Under the pieces are notes generated by a model. The model ran no database searches, was not told where the DNA came from, and saw nothing but the letters and a program-made list of their open reading frames with translations. Position numbers and translations under genes: made by a program. Below, one piece after another: positions 28,703 through 37,447 of a stretch of 64,000 nt of DNA; the stretch's first letter is position 1, and every line of letters starts with the position of its first letter. Source of the stretch: Hyphomicrobiales bacterium (GTDB lineage Bacteria; Pseudomonadota; Alphaproteobacteria; Rhizobiales; Rhizobiaceae); assembly GCA_900466575.1 (NCBI GenBank), contig UBMP01000015.1, forward strand, positions 82,704-146,703, in the 5' to 3' direction.

Positions 28703-30196
28703 TCAGTGGACCGCTGCGAACATGATCTTCTCTTCGGTTGCGTCCGAAACCATCATTTCCTCGACCACGCGGCCGCGCTTGACGACCAGGATACGGTCGG
28801 AAACGGCCATGATTTCCGGCAGGTACGAGGAGATGACGACGACGGCCATGCCCTGGTCCGCCAGATCGTTGATCAACTGGTGGATTTCGACGATCGCGCC
28901 CACATCGACGCCGCGCGTCGGCTCATCGAAGATGATCAGCCTCGGTTTCTGGATGAGGGACTTGGCGATGACCACCTTCTGCTGGTTGCCGCCCGAGAGT
29001 TCGATCATGCGGGCACGGTCGTTGATCTGCTTGAGCTTGAGACGTGCGCCCCAGTCGTCGACGAGTTCGCGCGCCCGGGAGAGGGATACGACGGAGACCG
29101 GGTTGGAGCCATTGGACAACTCGCCGATCTGCAGGTTTTCACCCGCCGTCATGGTTTCGAAGAAGCCGTCGAACTTGCGGTCCTCGGTAACATAGACAAT
29201 TCCGTCCAGCATGGCCGGTCTCGGCACGCGATAACGAACCGACTTGCCGAAAAGCCGGATCTCGCCGCCATGGAACAGATTGCGCTTCATGACGCCGGAA
29301 ACCACTTTCGCCATTTCCGTGCGGCCTGCACCGACGAGGCCGAACATGCCGGTGACCTGGCCCGCAAAGACCGAAAACGAGGAGTTGCGGACAAGCCCCG
29401 CACAAGACAGGTTTTCGACCGAAAGAACCTTTTCGCCATAGCCCCGCGGCGCGCGCCTGGCTTCACCGTGCAGCGTTTCCGACAGGTTGCGGCCGACCAT
29501 CGCCTGGACGATGGAATTGCGGGTGAAATCGGCCGCCTTGCCGGTGGCAACGACCTCCCCGTCGCGCATCACGGTCACGCGATCCGCGACCTCCAGCGCC
29601 TCTTCCAGCGCGTGGGTAATGAAGACGATCGCGACGCCCTGCTTGACCAGGCGGTTAACGAGATTGAAGAAGTGCCGCTTCTCTTCAGGCGTCAGCGTGG
29701 CGGTCGGTTCATCGAAGATCAGCACGCGCGCCTTGTGATGAACGGCACGCGCAATTTCCACCATCTGCTTGTGAGCGGCGCCCAAAGTGCTGACCTGCGC
29801 GGTCGGATCGACCTGAAAGCCCATGCCTGCCAGGAACTGCCGCGCCTGGATGTTGAGCCCACGCAACCGGTTGAAGAATTTTTCCTCTCCGAGATAAAGG
29901 TTCTGCGCGACGGTCATGGCGGGGACCAGATTGGTCTCCTGAAACACCATGGCGATCCCGGCCTTGAGCGCTTCGGACGGGGAGCCGAATTCGACGGCGC
30001 GGCCCTCGTGGAACAGCTGACCCTCGGACAGGCGATAAACCCCTGACATCACCTTTGTCAGCGTCGATTTGCCTGCGCCGTTCTCTCCCAGAAGCGCATG
30101 GATTTCTCCGGGCTTGAGGGTGAAATCGACATTCTTGAAGGCTGCCACGCCGCCGAAGGTCTTTGTTGCGTTCTTGAATTCAATGATATTGCTCAT
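28703..30196 (-). CDS. Ribose-type ABC transporter ATPase (two nucleotide-binding domains)
   Basis: A 497-aa RbsA/XylG-class protein with two ATPase domains. Domain 1 has Walker A GENGAGKST, Walker B LIFDEPTATLT, and the altered signature LGAAHKQMVEIARAV. Domain 2 has the usual degenerate P-loop GLVGAGRTEM, the signature LSGGNQQKVVIA and Walker B IIFDEPTRGVD. It powers the sugar-type importer whose permeases and binding protein are upstream in the same operon. It begins 1 bp after the SMP-30-like gene ends. Confidence 0.92.
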   Translation of the reverse strand: MSNIIEFKNATKTFGGVAAFKNVDFTLKPGEIHALLGENGAGKSTLTKVMSGVYRLSEGQLFHEGRAVEFGSPSEALKAGIAMVFQETNLVPAMTVAQNLYLGEEKFFNRLRGLNIQARQFLAGMGFQVDPTAQVSTLGAAHKQMVEIARAVHHKARVLIFDEPTATLTPEEKRHFFNLVNRLVKQGVAIVFITHALEEALEVADRVTVMRDGEVVATGKAADFTRNSIVQAMVGRNLSETLHGEARRAPRGYGEKVLSVENLSCAGLVRNSSFSVFAGQVTGMFGLVGAGRTEMAKVVSGVMKRNLFHGGEIRLFGKSVRYRVPRPAMLDGIVYVTEDRKFDGFFETMTAGENLQIGELSNGSNPVSVVSLSRARELVDDWGARLKLKQINDRARMIELSGGNQQKVVIAKSLIQKPRLIIFDEPTRGVDVGAIVEIHQLINDLADQGMAVVVISSYLPEIMAVSDRILVVKRGRVVEEMMVSDATEEKIMFAAVH

Positions 30197-30197
30197 C

Positions 30198-31292
30198 TCA
30201 GCCTCGCTGTCCGCTGGCAACGCCGGGCAGTTTCAGCACCTTTGCACCGCCGCGAGAGGCGACGATCAGATCATCGCCATGTTCGCAAGCGGCCAGTGTG
30301 CCATGCACCTTCCCGTCGGCTCTCGAGTGAAAGCTTGCAATGGGTCGCATGAGGGAATCGCAATTGACCACCAGCCCGTAGGAGCGGGTCACGGCATAGG
30401 GTTTGAGAACGCCCATCTGCTTCAACTGGCTGCCCTGCATGGGTTCCCGATAGGAGTTCCAGGAACTGAGCGATGGCGCCATCCAGAACGGTTCGGGGAT
30501 CTCCGTCAGCATCCGTTCGCGATAGCGGTCCTCCCGCAGGATGAATTCGACCAGCTGATTGCGGGTGGAATAGAAGGTCAGCCAGTAGCCTGCGTCGACC
30601 GCCGGAGCGATGCGCGCGGGATAGGCCGGCAGATGTTCGAGAACGGGCTCGCTGGCTCCGCTGTTGAGGTCGATGGCCAATACGCGATGACGCCATGCTT
30701 CGGTGACGAAGATGCGGTTGGAACCGGTTGTGGCGACGCCTGCCGGCCACGCGAGCCCGTCCCGGATGCAATCGACCTTGCGGTTGGCGAGGTCGATCCT
30801 GAACAGGCTTCCGCTCGCGCCTTTCTCCATCAGGTCGCGGCGCCAGCCGCTCGTTCCACCCTTTGCCGATCCGTTGGCGACGAGAAGGGTGTCGCTGTTC
30901 AGGAATGTCATGGCCGTGATGCAGCCGAGGGTCTTCTCGCCGCAGGTCTTGAATTCGAGGCCATCATACGCGCCGGCGTGAATGACTACACCATTGCCAT
31001 CGAGCGCAATCGCCGTCATGCCGCGGGCTGTCGCCAGCGCGGTGATTTCGCTGGGGTAGGTTGCCAATTCGCGAACGGCTCCGCCCAGTTCGAGAAGCAG
31101 GAGCCGATTGCCGCTCGATGCCAATACGCCCTTGCCGGTCGACACAAGGTTGTCCGCCATCGGCAAGTCGACGATCGTTTCGGCCTCCTCGAGCTTCTGG
31201 TTCGGCAGGAGCGGTCCGTCGAATGTCGGCACGGTCACGGCCCAGTCGCGTCGGCCTAGAAACCGGTCCAGGAAATCTCCAAACAGTCTCAT
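30198..31292 (-). CDS. SMP-30/strictosidine-synthase-like beta-propeller protein
   Basis: A 364-aa predicted six-bladed propeller resembling gluconolactonase or strictosidine-synthase-like hydrolases. The most family-like stretches are LAWPAGVATTGSNRIFVTEA and the following YPARIAPAVDAGYWLTF. There is no signal peptide. The start MRLFGDF at 31292 overlaps the stop of the fusion gene by ATGA and follows GGGGGAAA. It resembles the C-terminal half of that fusion, suggesting duplication. Hydrolysis of a lactone derived from the transported sugar is a reasonable guess; the metal ligands cannot be confirmed here. Confidence 0.7.
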   Translation of the reverse strand: MRLFGDFLDRFLGRRDWAVTVPTFDGPLLPNQKLEEAETIVDLPMADNLVSTGKGVLASSGNRLLLLELGGAVRELATYPSEITALATARGMTAIALDGNGVVIHAGAYDGLEFKTCGEKTLGCITAMTFLNSDTLLVANGSAKGGTSGWRRDLMEKGASGSLFRIDLANRKVDCIRDGLAWPAGVATTGSNRIFVTEAWRHRVLAIDLNSGASEPVLEHLPAYPARIAPAVDAGYWLTFYSTRNQLVEFILREDRYRERMLTEIPEPFWMAPSLSSWNSYREPMQGSQLKQMGVLKPYAVTRSYGLVVNCDSLMRPIASFHSRADGKVHGTLAACEHGDDLIVASRGGAKVLKLPGVASGQRG

Positions 31293-33406
31293 GCCGATTT
31301 CCCCCAATAGGATTCCGAGCTGAACCAGGATTGATCCCTGTCAGGCAGTTTCAGCGTTCCCATGCGATTGTTGAAAATGCCGCAGAGATAAAGAATGCCC
31401 TTGTGCTCGCGCATGGAGGTGATCATCGGGTGCTTTTCGCCGGTCTGGTCCCAGAAGCTTTCGAGGATTTCCCCCTTCTCGTTGAAGCGAAGCACGCATC
31501 CCGTGTTCAGGTTCGGCATCAGCCAGGCATCCTCGGAGACACGCCGCGCCATGCGGCGGCGGAAGCCGGGCATCTCAAGCGAGAGGTCGAGTGCCGGCGT
31601 GCGCATGCCCATAAGCGCGAGCCAGTATGTCCCATCGGAAGCGCGGTTGATGTTGTCGGGATATCCCGGCAGCCCCTCGATCACACGCTCCAGAGTTCCC
31701 GCCTTGGGACCACTGAAGTAGTAGCGATTGATGCGGCACGCCCAGCTTTCGGCAAACAGGACCGACTGACCGTCGAAGGCCGTGCAGACGCCGTTCGGGA
31801 AGACGAGGTTCGGCAGCAGGGTCTTTGTTCCGCCGGTTTTCGGATCGTAGACGATGATGCGTCCGTTGCCGCGGCTTTCGAGGGCGTCCGCATACCAGTC
31901 GTGCATTTCGAAGCGGATGGTTGCTTCGGAAAAGACGATCCGTCCGTCCGGCAGGATATCGCAGTCGTCCGCAAGCTTCATGGTGCTGTCGTCCACGACC
32001 GACGTGAGGCTGCGATTGGTTTCCGCTGTCAGCAGCTTCGTCTCGCCTTGCGGGGACACCTGGTAGAGACCCATGCCGGCGACGCAGATGACGAGATTGT
32101 CGTCGCGATCGAAGGCCATGCCGAGCGGCGAGCCACCGATATGTGCAAAGACCTCCCGACGCGTATAGTCCGGCGGGTAGAAGCGCAGGATTTCCCCCTG
32201 ACGGCTGCCGGTATAGAGGCGGTCCTGACGGTCGAAGATGACATCTTCAGCACCGTCCAGAATGCCAAGCCCAATGACGCCGACATCCTTCAGCCGGTCG
32301 TTGACCGCCATCGGCGAGCCAGGCTCGGTCGAAATGGCCTTGGGCATCTTGGCGAAGGTCGGAGAGATGTAGACGCTGCGCAGGATCTTGTGGCGGTTCT
32401 TCGTCCAGCGGACATCGAGGAAGACCGACGCCAGCAGCACGAAACCGAGCGTCAGGTCGTTCACCGGTCCGGGCACGGCCAGCGTTAGCAGGCTGTTGGA
32501 CAGAACCAGCACGAAGATGACGCCCATGAGAGCCTTGGCGACGGACCCGCGTCCGCCACCCAGCGAAATGCCGCCGAGCACCGTTGCGGTAAGCGCCTGC
32601 AGCTCAAGGCCCGAGCCGACATCCGAGGCCGCGCTGCCGATGCGTGCGCAGAACAGGAAAGCTGCCAGCGCCACCAGCACTGAGCACACCACATAGGCGC
32701 TGAAGACCGTCATCCTGACATTGATGCCGGCATTGTAGGCCGACCGTCGCGCGCCACCCACGGCAAACAGGCGCCAGCCATAGCGTCCTCGCGACAGAAT
32801 GATGTGGAGCACCAGCGCGATGACGACAAAGAAGACAAACGACGCCGGGAAGCCGGCGATGCGCCCGAGGCCAAGATAATCGTAGACGGCCGAATCCGGG
32901 TAATTTGTCACCAGCGCGGTGGAGACGCGGGGGAAAATGATCTCGAAGGCCGAGCGGAAGATGATCAGCGTGACGAGGGTGGTCAGGAACGCCCGCATGC
33001 GCAGGATGCCGACCATGAAGGCATTGATCGCGCCGCAGGCCGCGCCGACAGCAAGCGTTGCCGCAAGGCCGACGCCGAAGCTCCACTGGCCGACATTCAT
33101 TCCATAAAGCGTGGCCAGTACCGCCAGAGCAAAGGTCGAGCCGATGGACAGGTCGATGCCGCCGGACACCATGACGATCGTCAGGCCGAGCACGACCAGA
33201 CCAAGCTCCGCAACCTGTCCGCTGAGATTGGTCAGCGTTGTCAGGTCGAAGAATCCGGGAACGATCGATCCGAAGATCGCGCACAGAATGACCAGTGCGA
33301 GAAAGGGAATGACGCTGTCGATCCACTTCTTGGAAAGTATCTCCCCGACGACATGGTCGGGGAGGAAGCGGTATCGCCAGCGGACTAGGCTTTCGGCCAC
33401 GCTCAT
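31289..33406 (-). CDS. Fusion of ribose-type ABC permease and SMP-30-like domain
   Basis: A 705-aa protein. Residues about 1-345 are an RbsC-class permease: many hydrophobic segments, the motif VMVSGGIDLSIGSTFAL near residue 80, and GGISLGGGRGSV near 285. Residues about 355-705 form a strictosidine-synthase/SMP-30-like propeller (FPNGVCTAFDG, AESWACRINRYYF, LPGYPDNINRASDGTYWLAL). The join is continuous, with no stop and no frame change. RbsC-type permeases usually end in the cytoplasm, so the hydrolase domain should face the cytoplasm at the pore exit. It overlaps the free-standing SMP-30-like gene and follows the binding-protein gene by 12 bp. Confidence 0.85.
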   Translation of the reverse strand: MSVAESLVRWRYRFLPDHVVGEILSKKWIDSVIPFLALVILCAIFGSIVPGFFDLTTLTNLSGQVAELGLVVLGLTIVMVSGGIDLSIGSTFALAVLATLYGMNVGQWSFGVGLAATLAVGAACGAINAFMVGILRMRAFLTTLVTLIIFRSAFEIIFPRVSTALVTNYPDSAVYDYLGLGRIAGFPASFVFFVVIALVLHIILSRGRYGWRLFAVGGARRSAYNAGINVRMTVFSAYVVCSVLVALAAFLFCARIGSAASDVGSGLELQALTATVLGGISLGGGRGSVAKALMGVIFVLVLSNSLLTLAVPGPVNDLTLGFVLLASVFLDVRWTKNRHKILRSVYISPTFAKMPKAISTEPGSPMAVNDRLKDVGVIGLGILDGAEDVIFDRQDRLYTGSRQGEILRFYPPDYTRREVFAHIGGSPLGMAFDRDDNLVICVAGMGLYQVSPQGETKLLTAETNRSLTSVVDDSTMKLADDCDILPDGRIVFSEATIRFEMHDWYADALESRGNGRIIVYDPKTGGTKTLLPNLVFPNGVCTAFDGQSVLFAESWACRINRYYFSGPKAGTLERVIEGLPGYPDNINRASDGTYWLALMGMRTPALDLSLEMPGFRRRMARRVSEDAWLMPNLNTGCVLRFNEKGEILESFWDQTGEKHPMITSMREHKGILYLCGIFNNRMGTLKLPDRDQSWFSSESYWGKSA

Positions 33407-33418
33407 GTGTCAGATCCG

Positions 33419-34435
33419 TTACTTGAGCTCGTCAAGCTTCCAGCAATTCCTGCCGGAGGCGTTGGTTTTGTCGACGCGGGTCACCGGTCCGAAGAAGATG
33501 GTCTTCTCGCTTCCGGCCTTGCGTTCGGGATGCTGCAGCAGCTCCGAAATCTGCTGGGCCGCGATTTCGCCCTGGATCGGCGCATTGAAGTTGTAGATCA
33601 CGTCGAGCAGGCCGTTCTTGATGCTCTGGCACCCGGTATCGCTGCCTGCGCCGTTCGTGACGATCGTGACCTGATCCTGCTTGCCGGCAGCGGCAACGGC
33701 GGCACCTGCGCCGACTTCCGCATTGTCCCAGATGCCCATGATCCCGCACAGGTCAGGATGTTGCTGAAGCACCGTCTCGGTGATCTGACGGGCCTTTTCG
33801 CTGGAATAGTCGGCCGGCTGGTCGGAGACGAGCTGCAGCTCGGGATATTGCTTGAGGACTTCGTCAATGCCGGTCCGCATGTAGATGTTGGCGGCACCGG
33901 TCTGCACGCCGGCAAGCCAGACGACCTTGTGCGAGGGCGCCTTCGGGCCGGTGCAGGACTTGGCGAGCTCGGTCATTTCGAGCTTGCCCATCTCGATCCA
34001 GTCGTTGCCCACATAGCTGTCCGTCTGGGTTGCCGACTGCATGTTCACCTGCATGACCTTGATGCCGGACTGCTGCGCCTGTTTCAGGAGGCGGGCATAG
34101 GTCTGGACGTCCGGGTTCTGCACGATGATCAGATCCGGCTTCTCGGCGATCGCGCCCTGCATCGCGCGGATGCCCGCGTTCGTATCGCCGTTCGGATCAC
34201 GCACCTCGATGGAGAAACCATAGCGTGCGGCGTGACGCTGCCAGACGGCCACCCAGGCCTGGTTCAGGTCGAAGCCCTGTGAAATGGGAATGAAGATAAC
34301 CTTCTTGCCCTTGACCGCGTCGAGGTAGACCTGGCGGCCGACCTGGTCGGTCTCCTGCGCGGTGGCAAGCGAAGTTGCGCTGAAGAGCGTTGCAACGGCA
34401 AGACCAGCCGCTGCGAGGGTCTTGAGAATCGTCAT
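33419..34435 (-). CDS. Sugar-type ABC transporter substrate-binding protein
   Basis: A 338-aa periplasmic binding protein of the RbsB/type-1 fold with a Sec signal peptide (hydrophobic core LAAAGLAVATLFSATSLA, cleavage near TAQETD). The mature part begins with the family pattern KKVIFIPISQGFDLNQAWV and contains PDLIIVQNPD. It captures the ligand for the two permeases and the RbsA-type ATPase. It lies between the two permease genes. The ligand is unknown; the linked lactonase-like domains suggest a sugar, sugar acid or lactone. Confidence 0.9.
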   Translation of the reverse strand: MTILKTLAAAGLAVATLFSATSLATAQETDQVGRQVYLDAVKGKKVIFIPISQGFDLNQAWVAVWQRHAARYGFSIEVRDPNGDTNAGIRAMQGAIAEKPDLIIVQNPDVQTYARLLKQAQQSGIKVMQVNMQSATQTDSYVGNDWIEMGKLEMTELAKSCTGPKAPSHKVVWLAGVQTGAANIYMRTGIDEVLKQYPELQLVSDQPADYSSEKARQITETVLQQHPDLCGIMGIWDNAEVGAGAAVAAAGKQDQVTIVTNGAGSDTGCQSIKNGLLDVIYNFNAPIQGEIAAQQISELLQHPERKAGSEKTIFFGPVTRVDKTNASGRNCWKLDELK

Positions 34436-34477
34436 GGTTTCCTCCCTGATTGACGTCCCACTGTCTGCGTATTGTTT

Positions 34478-35494
34478 TCAGATGTCTCCGCTCTGCGATG
34501 TCTGTTCGTCGCGAGGGTTGATGATCGCGTCGATGGCCAAGGCAATGAGCAGGATAATGCTCTTGATGAGGTTCTGGCTCGTGTAGCTGAAGTTGAGAAT
34601 GGTCATGCCATTCGTCAGGATGCCGACGAGGATCGTTCCGACGATCACATTGCGCACGCCGCCCTGACCGCCCGAAAGGCCGATGCCGCCCAATACCACG
34701 ACAAGCAGCACGTCGTAGATGAGGCTCGAATTGTAGAGCCGCGTGTTGATGCCGGTGACGAGGCCCGTCATGATCAATCCGGCCGTGAAGGCAATGAGCG
34801 CGCTGATGACATATTGAGTGACGATGAGCGGGCGCGTCGGGAGACCCATGTTGCGCGCAGCGCTGGGGTTGTCGCCGGTGGCATAGACGAGGCGACCAAA
34901 GCGCGTCTTCCGCAGGAAGATACCCATCGCCGCAGCGACGACGCCAAAGATGATGACGGATGCGGGCAGTCCGAACACCGTGCCCGAGCCAATCCATTTC
35001 AGCCACTGAACATTATTGGGCGCATAGAGGACGTCGGATGCGAAAACGATCCGGCCGGATCCATAGATGGAGGAGGCGATTGCCAGGGTCGCGAAGATCG
35101 GCGGGATTTCCGCAAACGCGATCATGATCCCGGTGAACAGGCCGAGCAATGCGGCAAGGCCCGCCCCGATCAGGGCCGCCAGCGTGAAGTCTATGCCCCA
35201 GCTGGAAATCCAGATGCTGAACGCCACGCCCACGACCATGACCGCGACCATGGTCAAATCGATCCCGCGTCCCACGACGACGAAGCCCATGCCGACGGCA
35301 AGCGTTCCGAGGATCGAGACGTTCTTCAGGAGCGCGATGATGTTGCCTTCCGACAGGAACTTGTCGAGACCCAGCGAGAACACCACAAACAGAATCACGG
35401 AGATCGCAATGACGACCCATTCCTGATTGATCTTGATCGGCTTGCCCGGTCCACGTCCCAATATTGCAGGGGTGGCCTTTTTGTCGCCCGCCAT
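34478..35494 (-). CDS. Ribose-type ABC transporter permease
   Basis: A 338-aa RbsC-class permease, first gene of the operon. Hydrophobic segments begin at about residue 25; the motifs VVVGRGIDLTMVAVM (about 72-86) and LGGIGLSGGQGGVRN (about 272-286) fit the family. With the fused permease downstream it would form a heterodimeric channel. The start at 35494 has the site GGGAGGCATGC. A perfect inverted repeat lies about 20 bp upstream of the start codon. Confidence 0.9.
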   Translation of the reverse strand: MAGDKKATPAILGRGPGKPIKINQEWVVIAISVILFVVFSLGLDKFLSEGNIIALLKNVSILGTLAVGMGFVVVGRGIDLTMVAVMVVGVAFSIWISSWGIDFTLAALIGAGLAALLGLFTGIMIAFAEIPPIFATLAIASSIYGSGRIVFASDVLYAPNNVQWLKWIGSGTVFGLPASVIIFGVVAAAMGIFLRKTRFGRLVYATGDNPSAARNMGLPTRPLIVTQYVISALIAFTAGLIMTGLVTGINTRLYNSSLIYDVLLVVVLGGIGLSGGQGGVRNVIVGTILVGILTNGMTILNFSYTSQNLIKSIILLIALAIDAIINPRDEQTSQSGDI

Positions 35495-35828
35495 GCATGC
35501 CTCCCGTCATCGCGCCGGATGTCTTGCGAACATCCGGTCCTCGATTGTCTCCTCACTCGCTCCGCCCAGGCGGAACCTCCAGTGTCAACTTCATCCTCAA
35601 GGTCCGGGAGAGCAATTTCGTTTTTCTGACACACTGTTCAGTTTGGGGCGAAGCCCTTCTCCGGGCCGCCTCGCGGTATCAAAAAGAGCGGCATTTCTGA
35701 AAAGCGAGGTTGAGGAAACATTGTCCGGCAAGCCCCCGAAAGACCCTGTCTGGAGCCACATCTTGCCCAATGGGGGCTTCTTCAATAGGCTTTGATGACT
35801 TCGGACCCGCAGTTTGGCGAATGAGACG
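35495..35828. other. Divergent intergenic region, ABC operon / MEDS-BTAD regulator
   Basis: About 334 bp without a supported gene. It holds a perfect 8-bp-arm inverted repeat near the permease gene (listed separately). A second pair of 8-bp arms is closer to the regulator: AAGCCCCC (35730-35737) and GGGGGCTT (35772-35779), 34 bases apart, which could form a long-loop stem in the regulator leader. I saw no copy of the 29-bp motif found upstream of the P450 and monooxygenase operons, so direct autoregulation through that motif is not supported. Confidence 0.5.
35515..35537. promoter_or_regulatory. Perfect inverted repeat before the sugar-transporter operon
   Basis: CCGGATGT (35515-35522) and ACATCCGG (35530-35537) are exact 8-bp complements separated by CTTGCGA. 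It starts 20 bp upstream of the first permease codon, where it would overlap the transcription start or 5' leader. It could be a repressor operator or a leader hairpin. No GntR or LacI gene is adjacent; the nearby LysR gene is at the other end of the operon. Confidence 0.45.
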
Positions 35829-37340
35829 ATGGCGCAGGGGATCAGTGGCAATACGCTCAATCTGGCGATGTTCGTTTCGGGCATCGGGCGCCAAACCGCG
35901 AGTCTTGCCGGTGCACTTCGCCATGTGGCGCTGGCGCCGGAAGTACTGGTGATCTCCGACCACTGGCCACAGACGACAGTGCAGCGCGGTCGTGGTGCGA
36001 AGAGGTCGGAGGGCCCGCGGCTGATGTCGTTCCGCGATGCCGGGTTCCTCGAAACACCGATCTCGTTCAAGACTATCCTCCAACGGGTGACGGCCTGGGT
36101 CGAAACGGTGGGGCGCCGCGACCATTCGGTGCTCGTGGTCGACATGAGCTGGACGCTCGCCACCAACTCGGCCGCTGCCAATTTCGAGACATGGACGGAA
36201 ATTGCCGAACGGCTGTCAGAGACGATCGGCTGCCCGCTGATCTCGCTCTACAATCGCAACCTGATGATCGACGAGCAACTGCTCACCGCCTTGCGCGGTC
36301 ATCCGCAGATCCTCACTGAGGCCGGGCTGCATGAGAACCCGCACTGGCTGCCTGCGAAACTCCTGACGCGAGGGACGCTGCGCCAGCAGGTCGACCACTG
36401 GCTGAATGCGCTCTCGCCCGATCTTGCCCCGCCCTCCGGCGAAAGCGAGATCCATGCCGCGGAAGGTGCCGACCCCATGTGGCTCTTGCGCAAGACGGCG
36501 GAGGAGCCGGCCTTTGCCGGTTTCGAGGCGCGAGATCGCTGGAAGATCCGCTGTTTCGGGCGGCTGCGTATCTATCGCAACGATGGATCGCAGATTATCT
36601 GGGATACGCCGGGCGGGGCGACCCGCAAGACGAAGACACTCTTTGCCTATCTGCTTCAGAAAGGCGGCGAAGGCGCCAGCGCCGATGAACTGACAGACCT
36701 GCTGTGGCCGGAGGCGGAAACGGTGGAGGCCGGGCGCAACCGCCTCTATCATACGGTGCGTTATCTGAGAGCCGCGCTGAGCCAGGACGGCGACAAGCAG
36801 GGCGCCAACTATCTCATCCGCGATTCCTCGCGCTATGTTCTCGTGCCGCCGGACAAGAGCTGGCTCGATATTTCCACCTTCGAACAGCTCTGCCGCCAGT
36901 CGATCACCCACATGAAGGCCGGCGCGCTCGATGAGGCCATGATCTGTCTCCAGGCCGCCGACCGGCTCTATACGGGCGACCTCTTCGCCGATATCCCGCC
37001 GGAATATGCCGACGACAACGAGCGCGACTGGTGCTGGTCGAAACGGTATTGGCTGCGGGAAATGTTCTTCAAGGTGCAGCGCAATGCCGCCAGCATCTAT
37101 CGCCAGCGCCAGGATTATTCGGCGGCACTCGCCCATTGCCAGAAGGCGCTCAACATCGACCCCGTCTGCGAGATCGCTCACGAAGAGGCGATGCGGGTCT
37201 TTGCCGCGCAAGGGCGCCCCGAGGCCATCGACCGGCAATACAAGCTCTATCTCGGCTCGCTCAGCCATTTCGATGACCGGCCAAAGAGTGCGGCGGTCAA
37301 GGCGACATATGATGCGCTGAAAGCCGGAAAGCAGGCCTGA
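35829..37340 (+). CDS. Hybrid MEDS-BTAD transcriptional regulator
   Basis: A 503-aa regulator. Residues about 8-190 look like a MEDS/DcmR-type sensory domain (LAMFVSGIGRQTASLAGALRH; LISLYNRNLMIDEQLLTAL). Residues about 240-330 are an OmpR/SARP-type winged helix (KIRCFGRLRIYRNDG; ADELTDLLWPEAE). The C-terminal third is a BTAD bundle with TPR-like repeats (ALAHCQKALNIDP). The ATG at 35829 is preferred; a TTG at 35814 would add five residues. It lies 107 bp ahead of the P450 gene on the same strand and is the only regulator between 35.8 and 52.8 kb, so it probably controls the P450 and monooxygenase operons through the shared 29-bp motif. Confidence 0.72.
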   Translation: MAQGISGNTLNLAMFVSGIGRQTASLAGALRHVALAPEVLVISDHWPQTTVQRGRGAKRSEGPRLMSFRDAGFLETPISFKTILQRVTAWVETVGRRDHSVLVVDMSWTLATNSAAANFETWTEIAERLSETIGCPLISLYNRNLMIDEQLLTALRGHPQILTEAGLHENPHWLPAKLLTRGTLRQQVDHWLNALSPDLAPPSGESEIHAAEGADPMWLLRKTAEEPAFAGFEARDRWKIRCFGRLRIYRNDGSQIIWDTPGGATRKTKTLFAYLLQKGGEGASADELTDLLWPEAETVEAGRNRLYHTVRYLRAALSQDGDKQGANYLIRDSSRYVLVPPDKSWLDISTFEQLCRQSITHMKAGALDEAMICLQAADRLYTGDLFADIPPEYADDNERDWCWSKRYWLREMFFKVQRNAASIYRQRQDYSAALAHCQKALNIDPVCEIAHEEAMRVFAAQGRPEAIDRQYKLYLGSLSHFDDRPKSAAVKATYDALKAGKQA

Positions 37341-37370
37341 AACACGAGAAAAGGCTGTCCTTCCCGGCCT

Positions 37371-37399
37371 AAAGATAAACCAAAGATGGGTGGCTAATG
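37371..37399 (+). promoter_or_regulatory. 29-bp conserved motif, copy 1 (upstream of the P450 operon)
   Basis: The sequence AAAGATAAACCAAAGAT, followed by GGGTGGCTAATG, matches a segment at 46902-46930 upstream of the diiron monooxygenase operon at 22 of 29 positions. The core AAACCAAAGAT is identical. It ends 48 bp before the P450 start codon. Two copies before two functionally linked operons in otherwise unrelated intergenic DNA indicate a shared operator or activator site. Confidence 0.65.
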
Positions 37400-37447
37400 T
37401 CATCTTCATCACAGGGGCTTTGAGCTCCTCTGTCATGGGAGGAAACA

